This document shows, piece by piece, positions 10,638 through 20,252 of a stretch of DNA of 64,000 nucleotides. The notes beneath the pieces were generated by a model, which worked only from the letters and a program-made list of their open reading frames with translations, had not been told where the DNA came from and ran no database searches. This stretch comes from Gracilaria gracilis. Taxonomy: Eukaryota; Rhodophyta; Florideophyceae; Gracilariales; Gracilariaceae. How positions within the stretch are numbered: position 1 is the stretch's first letter; the number at the start of each line of letters is the position of its first letter. Position numbers and translations under genes: made by a program. The DNA is taken from the NCBI GenBank assembly GCA_030374805.1, contig JARGSG010000099.1:186001-250000 (forward strand). Reading direction: 5' to 3'.

Positions 10638-10668
10638 TTCGCGTGGAGCCGCCGCATGGCTCCGCTCC

Positions 10669-10672
10669 TTTT
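10669..10672 (+). terminator. Pol III T4 terminator of tRNA-Glu
   Basis: TTTT run 32 bp after the tRNA 3' end, the first T-run of four or more downstream. The remaining sequence to 10945, the 3' flank of phosphoribulokinase, shows nothing else. Confidence 0.6.
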
Positions 10673-10945
10673 ACTCACCTCCCCTCCCAAACAGCGTTGA
10701 CAGACGTTTGTTGTATCTCCATAAGGTTCCATAAACGCGACCACAACCACCTCACTTTTACCAAAATTGAATCGAGCAAACAACAAAACAGACTATTGCA
10801 ACATAAGGCAGTCCCGTTCGCCCCAAGCTGGCGCCAGTATCAATAAACTACCTTCCAAACACCTGCGCCCCACGTCACGCGCGCTCCGTTCCAGTGAAAA
10901 CCCCAGGAAAAACCATCAATAGCACTGAGAGAGCAATAGTGCACC

Positions 10946-12244
10946 TCAGCTACTCGACACCGAAACAGGCCTACCGGTGATCTTCTCATACACATTGCGC
11001 ATCATCATGGCCATCAGTACCTGCACCAGCCCGGTGCCGTTGGTAGAGCCTGGCGCGTTGGGGTTACGCAACAGAGACTGCGTAATCTCCCCAAAGAACT
11101 TGGTTCCAGAGCGTTCGATATGCGTCTCAACGTACACCATCTCCTCCAGCTTTTCAAAGCCACCATCCACTTCAAACACCGACACGGGCTTGTCGTAGTA
11201 CGTATCCGGTCCGTAGTGGAACTTGATGCCCGGGTACGAGCAAGTCAACTTCCTGCCACACGGCACCCAGTCAATGGTAGAGCCCTCATCATACAGGAAC
11301 ACCGGTTCCAAAAGCTTGTTCTCCTCACCCTGCAGCAGTCGCACGCGTAACACCTTTCTCTCAGTGTCATCGGGAATCAATTGAGTGGGCAAGATTTCCA
11401 TCACCACGTCACAGTTCTTCTTCTGCGGGTCCACAAAGCGCTCAAAGTCAGGCTTTCTGGATTCAATACTGGCAAGAATGTTCTCCAGAGTATGTCCACG
11501 CTCGGCCATATCTCTTTGGATCTTCCACGCGATCTTAACCTCATCAGCGAGGTCAAGGTACACGGTGAAGTCCAAAACCTCCCGTACGCGCGAGTCATAC
11601 ATTGGGTGAAGTCCCTCAATAACAATCACGTGGTTGGGCTCAATGAGCTCCGGCGGGTCAATCTCTCCAGTTTCGTGGTTGTAAATGGGCTTCATGATGC
11701 TCTTGCCATCCTTCAAAGCGGCAATCTGACTGGCCATCAAGTCAAAGTTATTGGCGGCTTCATCCAGAGCAGTGACCTTAGCCTCCCTTCGCCCCTTTCT
11801 GTCATGTGTGTGGTAATCATCCAGGCAGATGACGGAGATAAAGTCACCCACCGGCGTGTGAGCCTTACTGACATTGGTGCCGAAGATGCTGGTGACCCTC
11901 CTCAAAAAGGTGGACTTTCCACAGCCCGAGTCGGCAGCCACGCCAATGATAACCGGGCGAGAGATGTTCTTCCTCTCCATGACGTGCGACACATTAGCGG
12001 CAATCTTAGCACCGGCATGATGGTGCGACTTGTCCGCCCCCGGCGCCTTGACCCAACTATCAGTGGTGACGGCGGCAGCGCGCGGCACACCACGCAGCGA
12101 CGCGCCCACAAGCGCGGCAGCGCGCGCACGCGACGGAGCGGCCGGCGCGGCGCCCAAGAAGGAGCGGCGACAAGTGACGGGCGCACCCAACGAAGCGGCG
12201 CGCGCGGAAACGAGCGGCGTGGCCGGGATGAAAGCGGGCGCCAT
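10946..12244 (-). CDS. PRK: Phosphoribulokinase, plastid precursor, 432 aa
   Basis: Calvin-cycle enzyme making ribulose-1,5-bisphosphate from ribulose-5-phosphate and ATP in the plastid stroma. The first 85 or so residues are Ala/Ser/Arg-rich without acidic residues, as in a transit peptide. The mature part has the P-loop GVAADSGCGKST, then VICLDDYH, KPIYNHETGEIDPPE, VIEGLHPMYD, KIQRDMAERGH, IESRKPDF, and PCGRKLTCSYPGIKFHYGPD. Both regulatory cysteines (P-loop Cys and ICLDD Cys) and the C-terminal Cys pair are present, so thioredoxin/CP12 control is possible. The spacer between the first two cysteines is 31 residues; I recall about 38 in spinach. First ATG chosen; the upstream frame holds only a GTG. 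Divergent from histone H1. Confidence 0.97.
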   Translation of the reverse strand: MAPAFIPATPLVSARAASLGAPVTCRRSFLGAAPAAPSRARAAALVGASLRGVPRAAAVTTDSWVKAPGADKSHHHAGAKIAANVSHVMERKNISRPVIIGVAADSGCGKSTFLRRVTSIFGTNVSKAHTPVGDFISVICLDDYHTHDRKGRREAKVTALDEAANNFDLMASQIAALKDGKSIMKPIYNHETGEIDPPELIEPNHVIVIEGLHPMYDSRVREVLDFTVYLDLADEVKIAWKIQRDMAERGHTLENILASIESRKPDFERFVDPQKKNCDVVMEILPTQLIPDDTERKVLRVRLLQGEENKLLEPVFLYDEGSTIDWVPCGRKLTCSYPGIKFHYGPDTYYDKPVSVFEVDGGFEKLEEMVYVETHIERSGTKFFGEITQSLLRNPNAPGSTNGTGLVQVLMAMMMRNVYEKITGRPVSVSSS

Positions 12245-13555
12245 TTCGGGGGAGTGCGAAGCGGGGCGGGGCGTTTCGGGGAGCGTACGTGACGACGGCG
12301 GCGGCGGCGGCGGCGGCGTGCGCGCGGTGTGAACGGGCAGGCGGCGGAGCGGCACGCAGACGCAGGCGCCTTCTCGCGGCGCGCAGACGTTATGTCGCGC
12401 GCGCGCGCGGCGCGGCGCGGCGCAATCGTCTGGACAGCATCGCGCGCGGCGTGGCGCGCGCGCACAGCCACTCGTGCGTGCGCCGTGAGCTGCGGCGGTG
12501 GGGTATTGAGCGCGCCGCTGTGATCACGTCATAGCGCATCAATGCCATTGACGCGCCGCCAGCGAGTACAGCGCGGCGTCGTGTACGCGTGGCAGATGCG
12601 ATGCAAGCTGTGTGTATTATATGCCGTGCATATTAGGCGGCTGGCGGCTGGCGGCTGGCGCCCGGCTGACGGCTGGTGGAGCGTGGCGCGCCGCGCAGCG
12701 CGTTGCCTCTGCGAGTGCGCCGTCGGACGCTGCGCTTTGGCAGCCGTGACTGCAATGGCTGCCGCTGAGAGGGAGGGGCTCTCAGCGGCGTCGAATGGAA
12801 CGCTACTGTACATGCATCATAGTAGCGCAGGTGGGCGAAGAAGCGCGCCGCGTGCATCGAGCACGAGCTCGAGCGCATTGCCGTACCGTATCTCTAGAAG
12901 TAGAGCGCCAACAAAGGCGGCGGCGCAGACCAACTGCAAGCGTGGCGGCGTGACGCGCACACGCATGTGCGCAGGCTGCGGCGCGTTTGGCGCCAAGCGC
13001 GCGCGCGGCGACGCGGCGAATGGCGCCAACACCGAAACAGCCACGACGGCTGGCGACGCGCGCACAGCACGCGCGAAAGCGCGCCACAATCTCGTGCGCG
13101 CCGGTTTGTATTAAAAAATGCGCCGCCGGCGCGGAAAAAGGGCGCGCTTTTTCAAAACAAAAAAAAAATCAAATGCGCCTCAGCCGCTTTGTTTGTGGTC
13201 AAAACGCGCGCCGCCTTTTGGCCCGCTTGCAAAAGCGCAATAAAACGGCGCCCCCATTTTTCTCTATCTAAACAGCGCTTGCGCTCAAAACACGCTCACT
13301 CCCACCGCTCCTTCCCCCCACCCCCCCCTCCGCCACCTCCACTCCCGTCTTCGTTCCTCCGCTCTCAACCCGCTCCGTCCTTTGCTTCTTCTCCTCTCTA
13401 TTCGTTCGTGTTCCAGCCCGTTCGTCCTCCCCGTCCCCCGCTTCGTCGCGCCTCCGCTTCGCGCCTCCGCTCCGCGCCGCTCTCCGCCCGCCGAAGCCGC
13501 CTCCGACTCCGGTCCGCCAAAAAAAAAAAAACGCCGCAAAATTATCGTCGCCGCC
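12245..13555. promoter_or_regulatory. Shared upstream region of PRK (-) and histone H1 (+)
   Basis: 1.3 kb, very GC-rich with runs of alternating GC. Open frames here (for example 12542-13114) are Arg/Ala low-complexity and appear on all strands, so none is called. The last 250 bp before H1 are pyrimidine-rich (C/T tracts near 13310-13340), consistent with a 5' leader. Confidence 0.45.
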
Positions 13556-14186
13556 ATGCCCGCCGCTAAGAAGGCCGTCGTGTCCAAGCCCACTTATGCC
13601 GCTATGGTCGCTGAGGCCATAAAGGAACTGTCAAACCGTTCCGGCTCTTCAATTCAGGCTATCAGCAAGGTGCTCAGGGCAAAGTACAACATCGATATCA
13701 ACAAGCCCGCGCTTCTCAAGGCCATCAAGAAGGGAGTGGACAATGGCGATTTAGTTCAGATTCGGGCCAGCTACAAGCTGGCCAAGAAGGGCTCTACCGT
13801 CGCCAAGAAGAAGACCACCGTCGCTGTCAAGCCCAAGAGTACGGTCAAGAGCACGGCCCCTGCTGCCGCCAAGAAAAAGGTATGTTGTTCTCTACTTGTG
13901 TGTGTGTTTTCGGTTTGTGTGCAGTGTGTTTATCTAACGCTGTACTGTTTTGTTTATTGTTTGTGCCCCCTCAAATTCCAAAAATGCGCAGTCAAGTACA
14001 TCGACCACCAAAAAATCGCTCAAGCCCAAAAAGTCGTTGACAAAGACTCGTACTCGCAGTGTGAGTACTTCCACCATCACTACCACCACCGCAACCAAGA
14101 AGAGGACCACCAAGAGAAGCGCCGCCGCTAGGAAGGACGCGTCCAAGATGGCCGCCAGCAGCAAGAAAAGAGCAGCCAAGAAGTGA
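13556..14186 (+). CDS. Linker histone H1, two exons, 172 aa
   Basis: Exon 1 is 13556-13879 and exon 2 is 13992-14186. The 112-bp intron starts GTATGT, ends TGCGCAG and lies in phase 0. Exon 1 encodes a short N-terminus and the H1/H5 winged-helix domain: KPTYAAMVAEAIKELSNRSG, ISKVLRAKYNIDINKPALLK, LKAIKKGVDNGDLVQ, SYKLAKKG. It ends in a Lys/Ala-rich stretch that continues through exon 2 (SLKPKKSLTKTRTRS, KKRTTKRSAAARK, SKKRAAKK stop). The basic C-terminal tail would bind linker DNA. The two exons lie in different frames, so neither alone looks like H1. ATG at 13556 has the context gccgccATGC. Confidence 0.92.
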
Positions 14187-14295
14187 GCGCGCCACCAAAG
14201 TGATTGTGTGCGCCGGCGCAAGCGCCATCGTCCTCAGCCGGATATTCCGCTGCTGCTGCTGTTGGCGCTGCGCCTACTACGCTGCGCTTTGTGGC

Positions 14296-14329
<34 letters not shown>

Positions 14330-14733
14330 TTCGTCGTCGTGGACAGGTGCTGTGTGCTGTGCTTTTGTGCATCGTGTTAATGTTGAAGATTGTTGATCGA
14401 AGTGATCAAGTTGCGTTCGCCTGTTGTTACTACGAGTGTGTGTGTTCTAAAGTCGTTGTTGATTTTGCTGAGCTGTTTTTTTATTATTCTCGAAAAGCGC
14501 GCGCTTTTATTTTTTTGTATTTGTTTTAGTGCGTGAAGCGCTCCGCGTGACGAGGGCGGCGTGGCGCCGTCACGCGACGCGCCAGAGCGCCGTCTGTGAT
14601 TGGCGGCGCCCGTTCGAATCTCAGCATAATCTGCAAACCTTTTTTTTCATGCAACAAAAAGAAGAAAAAAAAAAAAGAAAAAAAGCACACACAATCTATT
14701 AAAATGGTACAAAATAAACAAACAAAACGAGCG
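14187..14733. other. H1 3' region with a CGT/CGC trinucleotide tract
   Basis: 3' flank of H1 and of the convergent nuclease gene. An imperfect CGT repeat runs over about 14298-14340, and T-rich and A-rich tracts lie near 14640 and 14660-14685. No gene is supported. Confidence 0.5.
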
Positions 14734-15726
14734 CTAATACAACGACTCGTCGCCGCCGTCAAACGTCTCCAGGTCGATGGCGCCCTTCTCCCACATCCTC
14801 AGCCGTGCCCTCCACACGGTGATTCGGTCCTGAATACCGGCCGCGTCCACAAAGCGCTGCTCCGAAACCGCCCTCTTGAGCTCGTCCTGCAGTCGGTCGA
14901 TGGGGCAAATCTCATCGATCAGTTGCTTCAACAGCGCCGCCTCGCCGTAGCGCTCCGTGCGAATGGCCAGGTCCAGACGCATCTTCAACGTGGCCAGTCG
15001 CATGTGCTCCGGCTTGTGGCGCAGCTCCTCGCGGATGGAGCGCGAGGTCTTGATGGCGTCGTGGTAATTTACCTGCTCACACACGCCGTGCTGCGCGTCG
15101 CGTTTGATGGCCTCAATCTCCATGTTCCACTGCTTGAGCAGGTTGACGTTGAGGAACAGCGGCGCGTTGGAGCGCAACGCCAGCGCAATGGCGTCGGACG
15201 GGCGACAGTCCACGTCAAACTCGTGCTGCTCGCCGATTTTCAGCCACGTCCTGGCGATGAACACGTCGTCATGAATGTGGGTGATGGCGGCCTTGACCAC
15301 CAACACACCGCTGTTCTTGAGCACAGCCTTGAACAAATCGTGCGTAGAAGGGCGATTACAGCAGCCATGCTGACGGAAAGCGGCTCGGATGGACTCGGCC
15401 TGCGAGCTGGTGACGCACATCTTGAAGGCATACTTTCCCTCGGTCACGGGGCTCAACGTGAGCAGGCAGCTATCGTTGCGACACGGGCCGAACGACAGCA
15501 CGCGCACCTCCTGATAGTCGGCGTCGCCCTCGGGCGAAAAGCCGGACGAGTAGTCGGGCGCCTGCGACGCATGCTGGCACATGGGCGGCCACTTGTTGAT
15601 GGCGGCGGCCGCAGCACGCCGCCGCGCCGCGTGCAGCGGGCGTAGCGACGACGCGCGGCGCGCAAACGACGCGGCGCGCAGCGGAAGCGGCGCGCAGAAG
15701 GTCGGCGAGCGGTACGACGCAGTCAT
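14734..15726 (-). CDS. Bifunctional nuclease (BFN/DUF151) with UVR motif, plastid type, 330 aa
   Basis: Resembles plant BBD (bifunctional nuclease in basal defence) proteins. Residues 1-50 are Ser/Arg/Ala-rich and may be a plastid transit peptide. The BFN domain spans about residues 90-195: GKYAFKMCVTSSQAESI, RPSTHDLFKAVLK, then HEFDVDCRPSDAIALALR, the family's core. The C-terminus has UvrB/UvrC-type (UVR) segments: TERYGEAALLKQLIDEI and a second QRFVDAAGIQDRI. Plant relatives have RNase and DNase activity. The start at 15726 is preferred because it opens on the transit-like sequence; an in-frame ATG at 15933 would add 69 Arg-rich residues. Confidence 0.88.
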   Translation of the reverse strand: MTASYRSPTFCAPLPLRAASFARRASSLRPLHAARRRAAAAAINKWPPMCQHASQAPDYSSGFSPEGDADYQEVRVLSFGPCRNDSCLLTLSPVTEGKYAFKMCVTSSQAESIRAAFRQHGCCNRPSTHDLFKAVLKNSGVLVVKAAITHIHDDVFIARTWLKIGEQHEFDVDCRPSDAIALALRSNAPLFLNVNLLKQWNMEIEAIKRDAQHGVCEQVNYHDAIKTSRSIREELRHKPEHMRLATLKMRLDLAIRTERYGEAALLKQLIDEICPIDRLQDELKRAVSEQRFVDAAGIQDRITVWRARLRMWEKGAIDLETFDGGDESLY

Positions 15727-16136
15727 GTGGCAGGAACGGAGCTGAGAACGCTGAACGCTGTGCTGTGCGGCTCGGGCGGACGATGGAGCTGCAGCTGCAC
15801 GTCGCGTGTTTCTTGGCGGTCGCGCGCGGGACGGTGCTACCGGGATGGTGCTACCGCGTGGCAGTGACAGCGGCGCGCAGTGCGCGCGCGCACTGTCGCG
15901 CCGCGGAGATATTCGCCGCGGTACGACGTCCATGCAAACGGTGCGTGTCTATTGGCCGCTCCACATTTGGTGCAGATATTTTGCACGCCATGCGCACGCG
16001 CGCCGTGTCGAAGCAATCAGCCTCGCCACGTCGCACCCGTGGCCAGCTGCACACGTGCGGCTACCCGCCGTACACCTGGCGATGCCTTTCGTTTCGAGTC
16101 GCTGCGCGCGCAACGCGGCGCAGATCATGTCATGTC
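15727..16136. promoter_or_regulatory. Shared upstream region of nuclease (-) and RS-domain gene (+)
   Basis: 410 bp between divergent genes. The RS-domain frame is open here (ATG at 15990 in frame), but the encoded sequence is not RS-like, so the segment is treated as upstream. No clear TATA box. Confidence 0.4.
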
Positions 16137-17393
16137 ATGTGCCCACTTTGCGCCGCATCACTGATGCGCTTCGGCTCAGCTGGCGCCGTCAGCACCGTCC
16201 CCCTCTCCCCCCCCCCCCCACCCCCCCCCCCCCCCCCCCCCCCGCCGCAGCATCTCCTTCCAAATGCGAAGCGCCGGGTCATCGCCTCGCGGCGCGTCGC
16301 CCCGCTCGTCGTCGCGCGCGCTCGCCGCCGCCGTCGCGCTCTCGCGCGCACCGCCCGTCGTCGCTGCGCAGCCGTTTCGCGCAGCCGTTCGCGCAGCCGC
16401 TCTGTCGCCAGTCGTTCGCTGTCGCCGCCGCGCTCGCGCTCGCCGCCGCGCCCGCCGCCGTCGTCGTCGCGCCGCCGCGACCGTCGCCGCCGCGACCGCG
16501 CCCTGTCGCGCAGCCGCTCGCCGCGCTCGCGCTCGCCGTTGTCGCGCAGCCGCTCGCGTAGCCGCTCGCGTAGCCGCTCGCGTAGCGTGTCGCCGCGCCG
16601 CCGCGCGCGCCGTGCGCGCAGTCGCCGTACGTCTCGGTCGCGCAGTCGGTCGCCCTTGTCCACGCGCTACCGCGCGCGGTCGGTGGAGCGACGTGATGCG
16701 TCGCGTCGCTATTACTCGCCGTCGCCGCCAAGGCGGGGCGGAAGGAAGAGGCACCGATCGTCGTTGTCGCCCTTGTCCAGGTCGCCGTCGCCGCGGCGCA
16801 GGAGGGCGTCGCCTTTGCCGCCCTCGCACTACTTGTCGAACGAGCGCCTTGCGAGGAGGCGCTCTCGGTTTGGTGGCGCTGCTGCCGCCGCGCGTGCAAA
16901 GTCGCCGCTGCCGAACGATCGCGTGCACCACCTTTTCGTTGATGCGCTGCAGTTGGTGTTGAAGAGAAGACAGCCGCCGTTTAACATTTCGGTCATTTCG
17001 GATGGTATGAGTGAGTTGTATCGTTCGTGGTCCATTCGTAGGACCAGATTCAAGTCATTTTCGCATCTGTGTTTCGATCATGAGCGCATGGGTGATCTTG
17101 TGGTTGCGCGACGAAACGAAAGCGTGCTGTGCGAGGCCAGCAAGTATTTTGACCCGCGCGTGCTTTCGCCCCGTCCCCGTGTGCGTCAAAGAGAACCGCC
17201 GCCACGCCACCGCGATTCGGAAACGGTGGCCATGTCTGCTTCTGAGACAGCTCAACCGTCCACTGCCAGAATCGAACGTTCTTCTTCGCCCGCCAAGGAG
17301 ACGGAGGAGGACATTGCTCACGTTGAACAAGAAGACAAGCGTCCGTCGCCACTGCCCCGTGAACCCACTTCGCAAAGTTCGGGCGAGCATTGA
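16137..17393 (+). CDS. Arg/Ser-rich (RS-domain) nuclear protein, 5' end uncertain, up to 418 aa
   Basis: The frame encodes a long RS domain (SRSRSRSRS runs, SRSPSPRRR), typical of splicing factors and their partners in nuclear speckles. A less repetitive C-terminal part follows, with a roughly 80-residue globular-looking segment from DRVHHLFVDALQLVLKRR through SFSHLCFDHERMGDLVV. That segment faintly suggests a LOTUS/OST-HTH winged helix, but I am not confident. No RRM is seen. In-frame ATGs occur at 15990, 16137 and 16164. A C13-A-C23 tract at 16207-16243 followed by gccgcag could be a splice acceptor, so the true start may be in an upstream exon. Confidence 0.62.
   Translation: MCPLCAASLMRFGSAGAVSTVPLSPPPPPPPPPPPPPQHLLPNAKRRVIASRRVAPLVVARARRRRRALARTARRRCAAVSRSRSRSRSVASRSLSPPRSRSPPRPPPSSSRRRDRRRRDRALSRSRSPRSRSPLSRSRSRSRSRSRSRSVSPRRRARRARSRRTSRSRSRSPLSTRYRARSVERRDASRRYYSPSPPRRGGRKRHRSSLSPLSRSPSPRRRRASPLPPSHYLSNERLARRRSRFGGAAAAARAKSPLPNDRVHHLFVDALQLVLKRRQPPFNISVISDGMSELYRSWSIRRTRFKSFSHLCFDHERMGDLVVARRNESVLCEASKYFDPRVLSPRPRVRQREPPPRHRDSETVAMSASETAQPSTARIERSSSPAKETEEDIAHVEQEDKRPSPLPREPTSQSSGEH
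16207..16243 (+). repeat. Poly-C tract (C13-A-C23)
   Basis: Long homopolymer at the start of the RS-domain frame, ended by gccgcag. It could be a polypyrimidine tract of a 3' splice site. Assembly length may be unreliable. Confidence 0.8.
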
Positions 17394-18140
17394 GCTTTTT
17401 GAACGTACACCTGTGAAGCTTGGCATAACTTTGACCTGCCAGGTCTCAAGTTGAGACTCTCAACATGTCACACTCGCTTTTTGATCCACACCTTATGCTC
17501 TCACGAGCGGAACCTGGTTGTGTGTGTCTCTACTTTTTTTAATGCACCCATTTCGGCTGGTACGTTTTGGTCCGCATTGTTGGTCCATCTTATCTCCGTG
17601 TCGTCGCTCTGCACATCTTGCGCGGCTTGTGCACGTGTTTGTGCCTTTTTTTGCATCTGGCCGTTCCGGAAATGTATCATTGCGTCATGCATTCTTTTGA
17701 CCTTATCGTACTCCTTTTTGTCGCAGAGAAGGAACATTGTGACGGGAACATGGATGATGCGACCGCCCGTTGTGCTCTGGTTTGTTTCCCGGCAGTTTGA
17801 AACTCTCCACAAGTCAAAATCATCTCAAACGGACTCGCTTATATATCATCAAACCATTATCGAGTATCTACGTACATCTAACTACGAAACTGTGATAAAA
17901 GATTGTCCTGTATATGTGTTTCTGTACCTTTTGTACACGCTTTGCGCATTCACAATAGCCGCTCTCCTTGTCCGGAAAAAATAGAATCGGAACGACCGAA
18001 AAGAATAGTAACCAAGTAACCAAAGCTTTGTAAGTTATTTAACGTTAACGAAATATCAAAACATGCTTGAGATCAAGCGTGTGTGTGGCGGGCTTAACAT
18101 CTTCTTGTGAAGAGAAGAGATGAAACAAAAAACACGCGCT
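17394..18140. other. Convergent 3' intergenic region
   Basis: Between the RS-domain gene (+) and LCB1 (-). A 177-aa open frame at 17451-17984 has no ATG start and no recognisable domain, so it is not called. Confidence 0.5.
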
Positions 18141-19622
18141 TCAATTTCGAGTGCCGAGTAAATGACGCATCAGTACCTCTGCTGCAGTGCGAATCATGTG
18201 CTCGGAATGAATCGCTGAAACCGTGATCTTCACCGCGTGTTTCGGAACGTGCAGTTCATCGTCGCAGTAAACGGGACGTGAAACTAGAACACCATCGTCC
18301 AAGCAGCGTCTCTGTACATCAGTAAACATCTTCGCGTTGGCGTCGTCGTCAAATCGCCTCGCAAACAAAAGTGGTGACAGCTCGTCTCCATCGATGTACC
18401 AGCCTGCGTCCTTCAGCTGCACAGCGTCCAACAGCGACTTGATGAGCTTGACGTTGTATCGTAGTCGAGACACTAGCGATTCCCCTTCCTGCTCGACGAT
18501 GGAAAGGGCGGCGGTTGCGGCCGCAGCCAAAAACGGGGGTTGAGAGGCAGAGAAGCAATAGCCAGCGCCTGACAAACGTTGGTGCTCCACGACCTCGGTG
18601 TTTCCAACACAAAAGCCGCCCACAGAGGCGATGGCATTGCCCAAGTCGGCGGTGCAAATCTCCACATCATTGCGCTGTATGCCGAATTGCTGCAATGCGC
18701 CGCGACCGCCTTTGCCCAACACGCCGATGGAGAAACTCTCGTCCAGCAGTAGTCGAAAGTTGTACTTGTTCTTCAAGGCCACAATGTCATCGAGCGGCGC
18801 CACGTGCCCCGAGTTGGCGTAGATGGCCTCCACCACGATGAACCTTCTCTGCACGGCGTTCTTGTCGGCGTACTTTTCACACACGTCGCTCAAAACGGTC
18901 TGCAGGTGGCGCATGTCGTTGTGGCGAAAGGTGATCATGTTGGCGCGCGAAAGCTTGACGCCCGAGTACAGCGCAAAGTTAATGGCGTGGTCGACGACGA
19001 CGACGTCGCCGCGCTTGCAGAAGGCCGGGATGGTGGAGTTGGACGTGGCGGCGCCAAACGAGTACAGAATGGCGTTGGACGCGTCGCAAAACTTGGCCAC
19101 CTGATGCTCGCACTGCAGGTGCAGATCGGTGGTGCCGTAAAAGCCACGCGGTCCACACGCGCCGCAGCCATAGTCGCGCATGGCGGCTCGCGCCGCCTCC
19201 TTCACGGCGGCGCTGGAGTGCAGCCCCAAAAAGTCGTTGGTGGCAAAGTTGAGCACGGACGCGTGTGGAGGTGCAGAGTGCGACGCGCGCGCGGCGGACG
19301 GCGGCGAGGCGGAGGCGTGTATGGTGACGGTTGCGCCGTGCACGGCGAGAATGTTGACGTCGAGCGGCATGCTATGGCGCGCGGCGGCGGGAAGAGGCGC
19401 GGCCAGAGGGGCGGGGCGCCATGAGGCGAGCTTGGAGGCGGCGGCGGTGGGCGGCACGGTCTGTCGCAGCTTCCATGGCAGGTAGGCGCGCGTGAGCGCC
19501 AGGTAGAGGATGAGCAGGAAGAAGAGTGTCTCGATGACTCGGTAGTAAGTGTCGGCTGACGGTATGAATGAAAGGTGAGCCGAGACAAACTGGAACAGCG
19601 CGAGTAGCGACGACGAGGACAT
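18141..19622 (-). CDS. LCB1: Serine palmitoyltransferase subunit 1 (LCB1), 493 aa
   Basis: Alpha-oxoamine synthase family subunit. Serine palmitoyltransferase condenses serine and palmitoyl-CoA to 3-ketosphinganine at the ER, the first step of sphingolipid synthesis. Residues 20-45 form one membrane helix. The catalytic-fold region has NFATNDFLGL, GCGACGPRGFYGTTDLHL (about 157), ILYSFGAATSNSTIPAFCKRG, LLLDESFSIGVLG and QRLSGAGYCFSASQPPFLAA. At the PLP-lysine position it has ADLGNAIASVGGFC with no lysine, which identifies LCB1 rather than catalytic LCB2. First ATG at 19622; upstream only TTG. Confidence 0.94.
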   Translation of the reverse strand: MSSSSLLALFQFVSAHLSFIPSADTYYRVIETLFFLLILYLALTRAYLPWKLRQTVPPTAAASKLASWRPAPLAAPLPAAARHSMPLDVNILAVHGATVTIHASASPPSAARASHSAPPHASVLNFATNDFLGLHSSAAVKEAARAAMRDYGCGACGPRGFYGTTDLHLQCEHQVAKFCDASNAILYSFGAATSNSTIPAFCKRGDVVVVDHAINFALYSGVKLSRANMITFRHNDMRHLQTVLSDVCEKYADKNAVQRRFIVVEAIYANSGHVAPLDDIVALKNKYNFRLLLDESFSIGVLGKGGRGALQQFGIQRNDVEICTADLGNAIASVGGFCVGNTEVVEHQRLSGAGYCFSASQPPFLAAAATAALSIVEQEGESLVSRLRYNVKLIKSLLDAVQLKDAGWYIDGDELSPLLFARRFDDDANAKMFTDVQRRCLDDGVLVSRPVYCDDELHVPKHAVKITVSAIHSEHMIRTAAEVLMRHLLGTRN

Positions 19623-20252
19623 GGCTGGCGGCGGTGCGGGGCGACGCCGCTGCCGCGGTGGCGCGGCGAGGCGAGCAGCTCGACCGACTGTATCTTTACT
19701 CAATCGTGTACTGTAGTGTAGATACAACTTTACAGTGAGGTTACCTTGGGCGCTTCACTGTAGCCGTGTCACCTGCAGCCGTGTCACCGACAACGCGGCG
19801 GGTGTGACGCGCCACGTGGAAGCTGATGTGCACATGCGCACGTGATGGCACGCGTATATGTTCAGGTCACGCCGGGATGCGGCGCGTTGAGCCGAACGTT
19901 TTGGCTTGACGGAATAGTTATATAACGAAGTTATCTCGTCTCCGCCTCGCCAGTGGTGTCGGGCCGCGGTTGCGTGCGCGCGCTAGTCCTTGATGGCGGC
20001 AAGCGTGGGCTGTTCGTGCACACCGCCAGCTACAGGCGTAGATAGACGCCGCTGGAAGCCACACTACGCGACATTGGCGTGGCGTCTACGTGAACGGTAC
20101 CGTTTACAGCGACACAATTAGGCACAGCACAGCAGTTTTTTTTTCTTTTTATACAAGTTACAAAACAAGCAGACGCGAAAGCTTCCGTCGTTGCATTGCG
20201 ACCAAAGCACAGCGCACAAGTTATCCATCAAAGGAAGCGCGCAAACAAAACG
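19623..20252. other. Upstream region of LCB1 and 3' region of the basic-protein gene
   Basis: No supported gene. Mixed composition, with a T9 run near 20136. Confidence 0.45.

Noticed and set aside
12542..13114. 190-codon frame in the PRK/H1 spacer
   Set aside because: Non-specific composition with several overlapping frames of similar length on both strands; no domain.
14540..14650. tRNA-like B box (GTTCGAATC) followed by a T8 run
   Set aside because: The T-stem does not pair and no acceptor, D or anticodon arm can be formed.
17451..17984. 177-codon hydrophobic frame after the RS-domain gene
   Set aside because: No ATG at its opening, no domain, lies in a probable 3' UTR.
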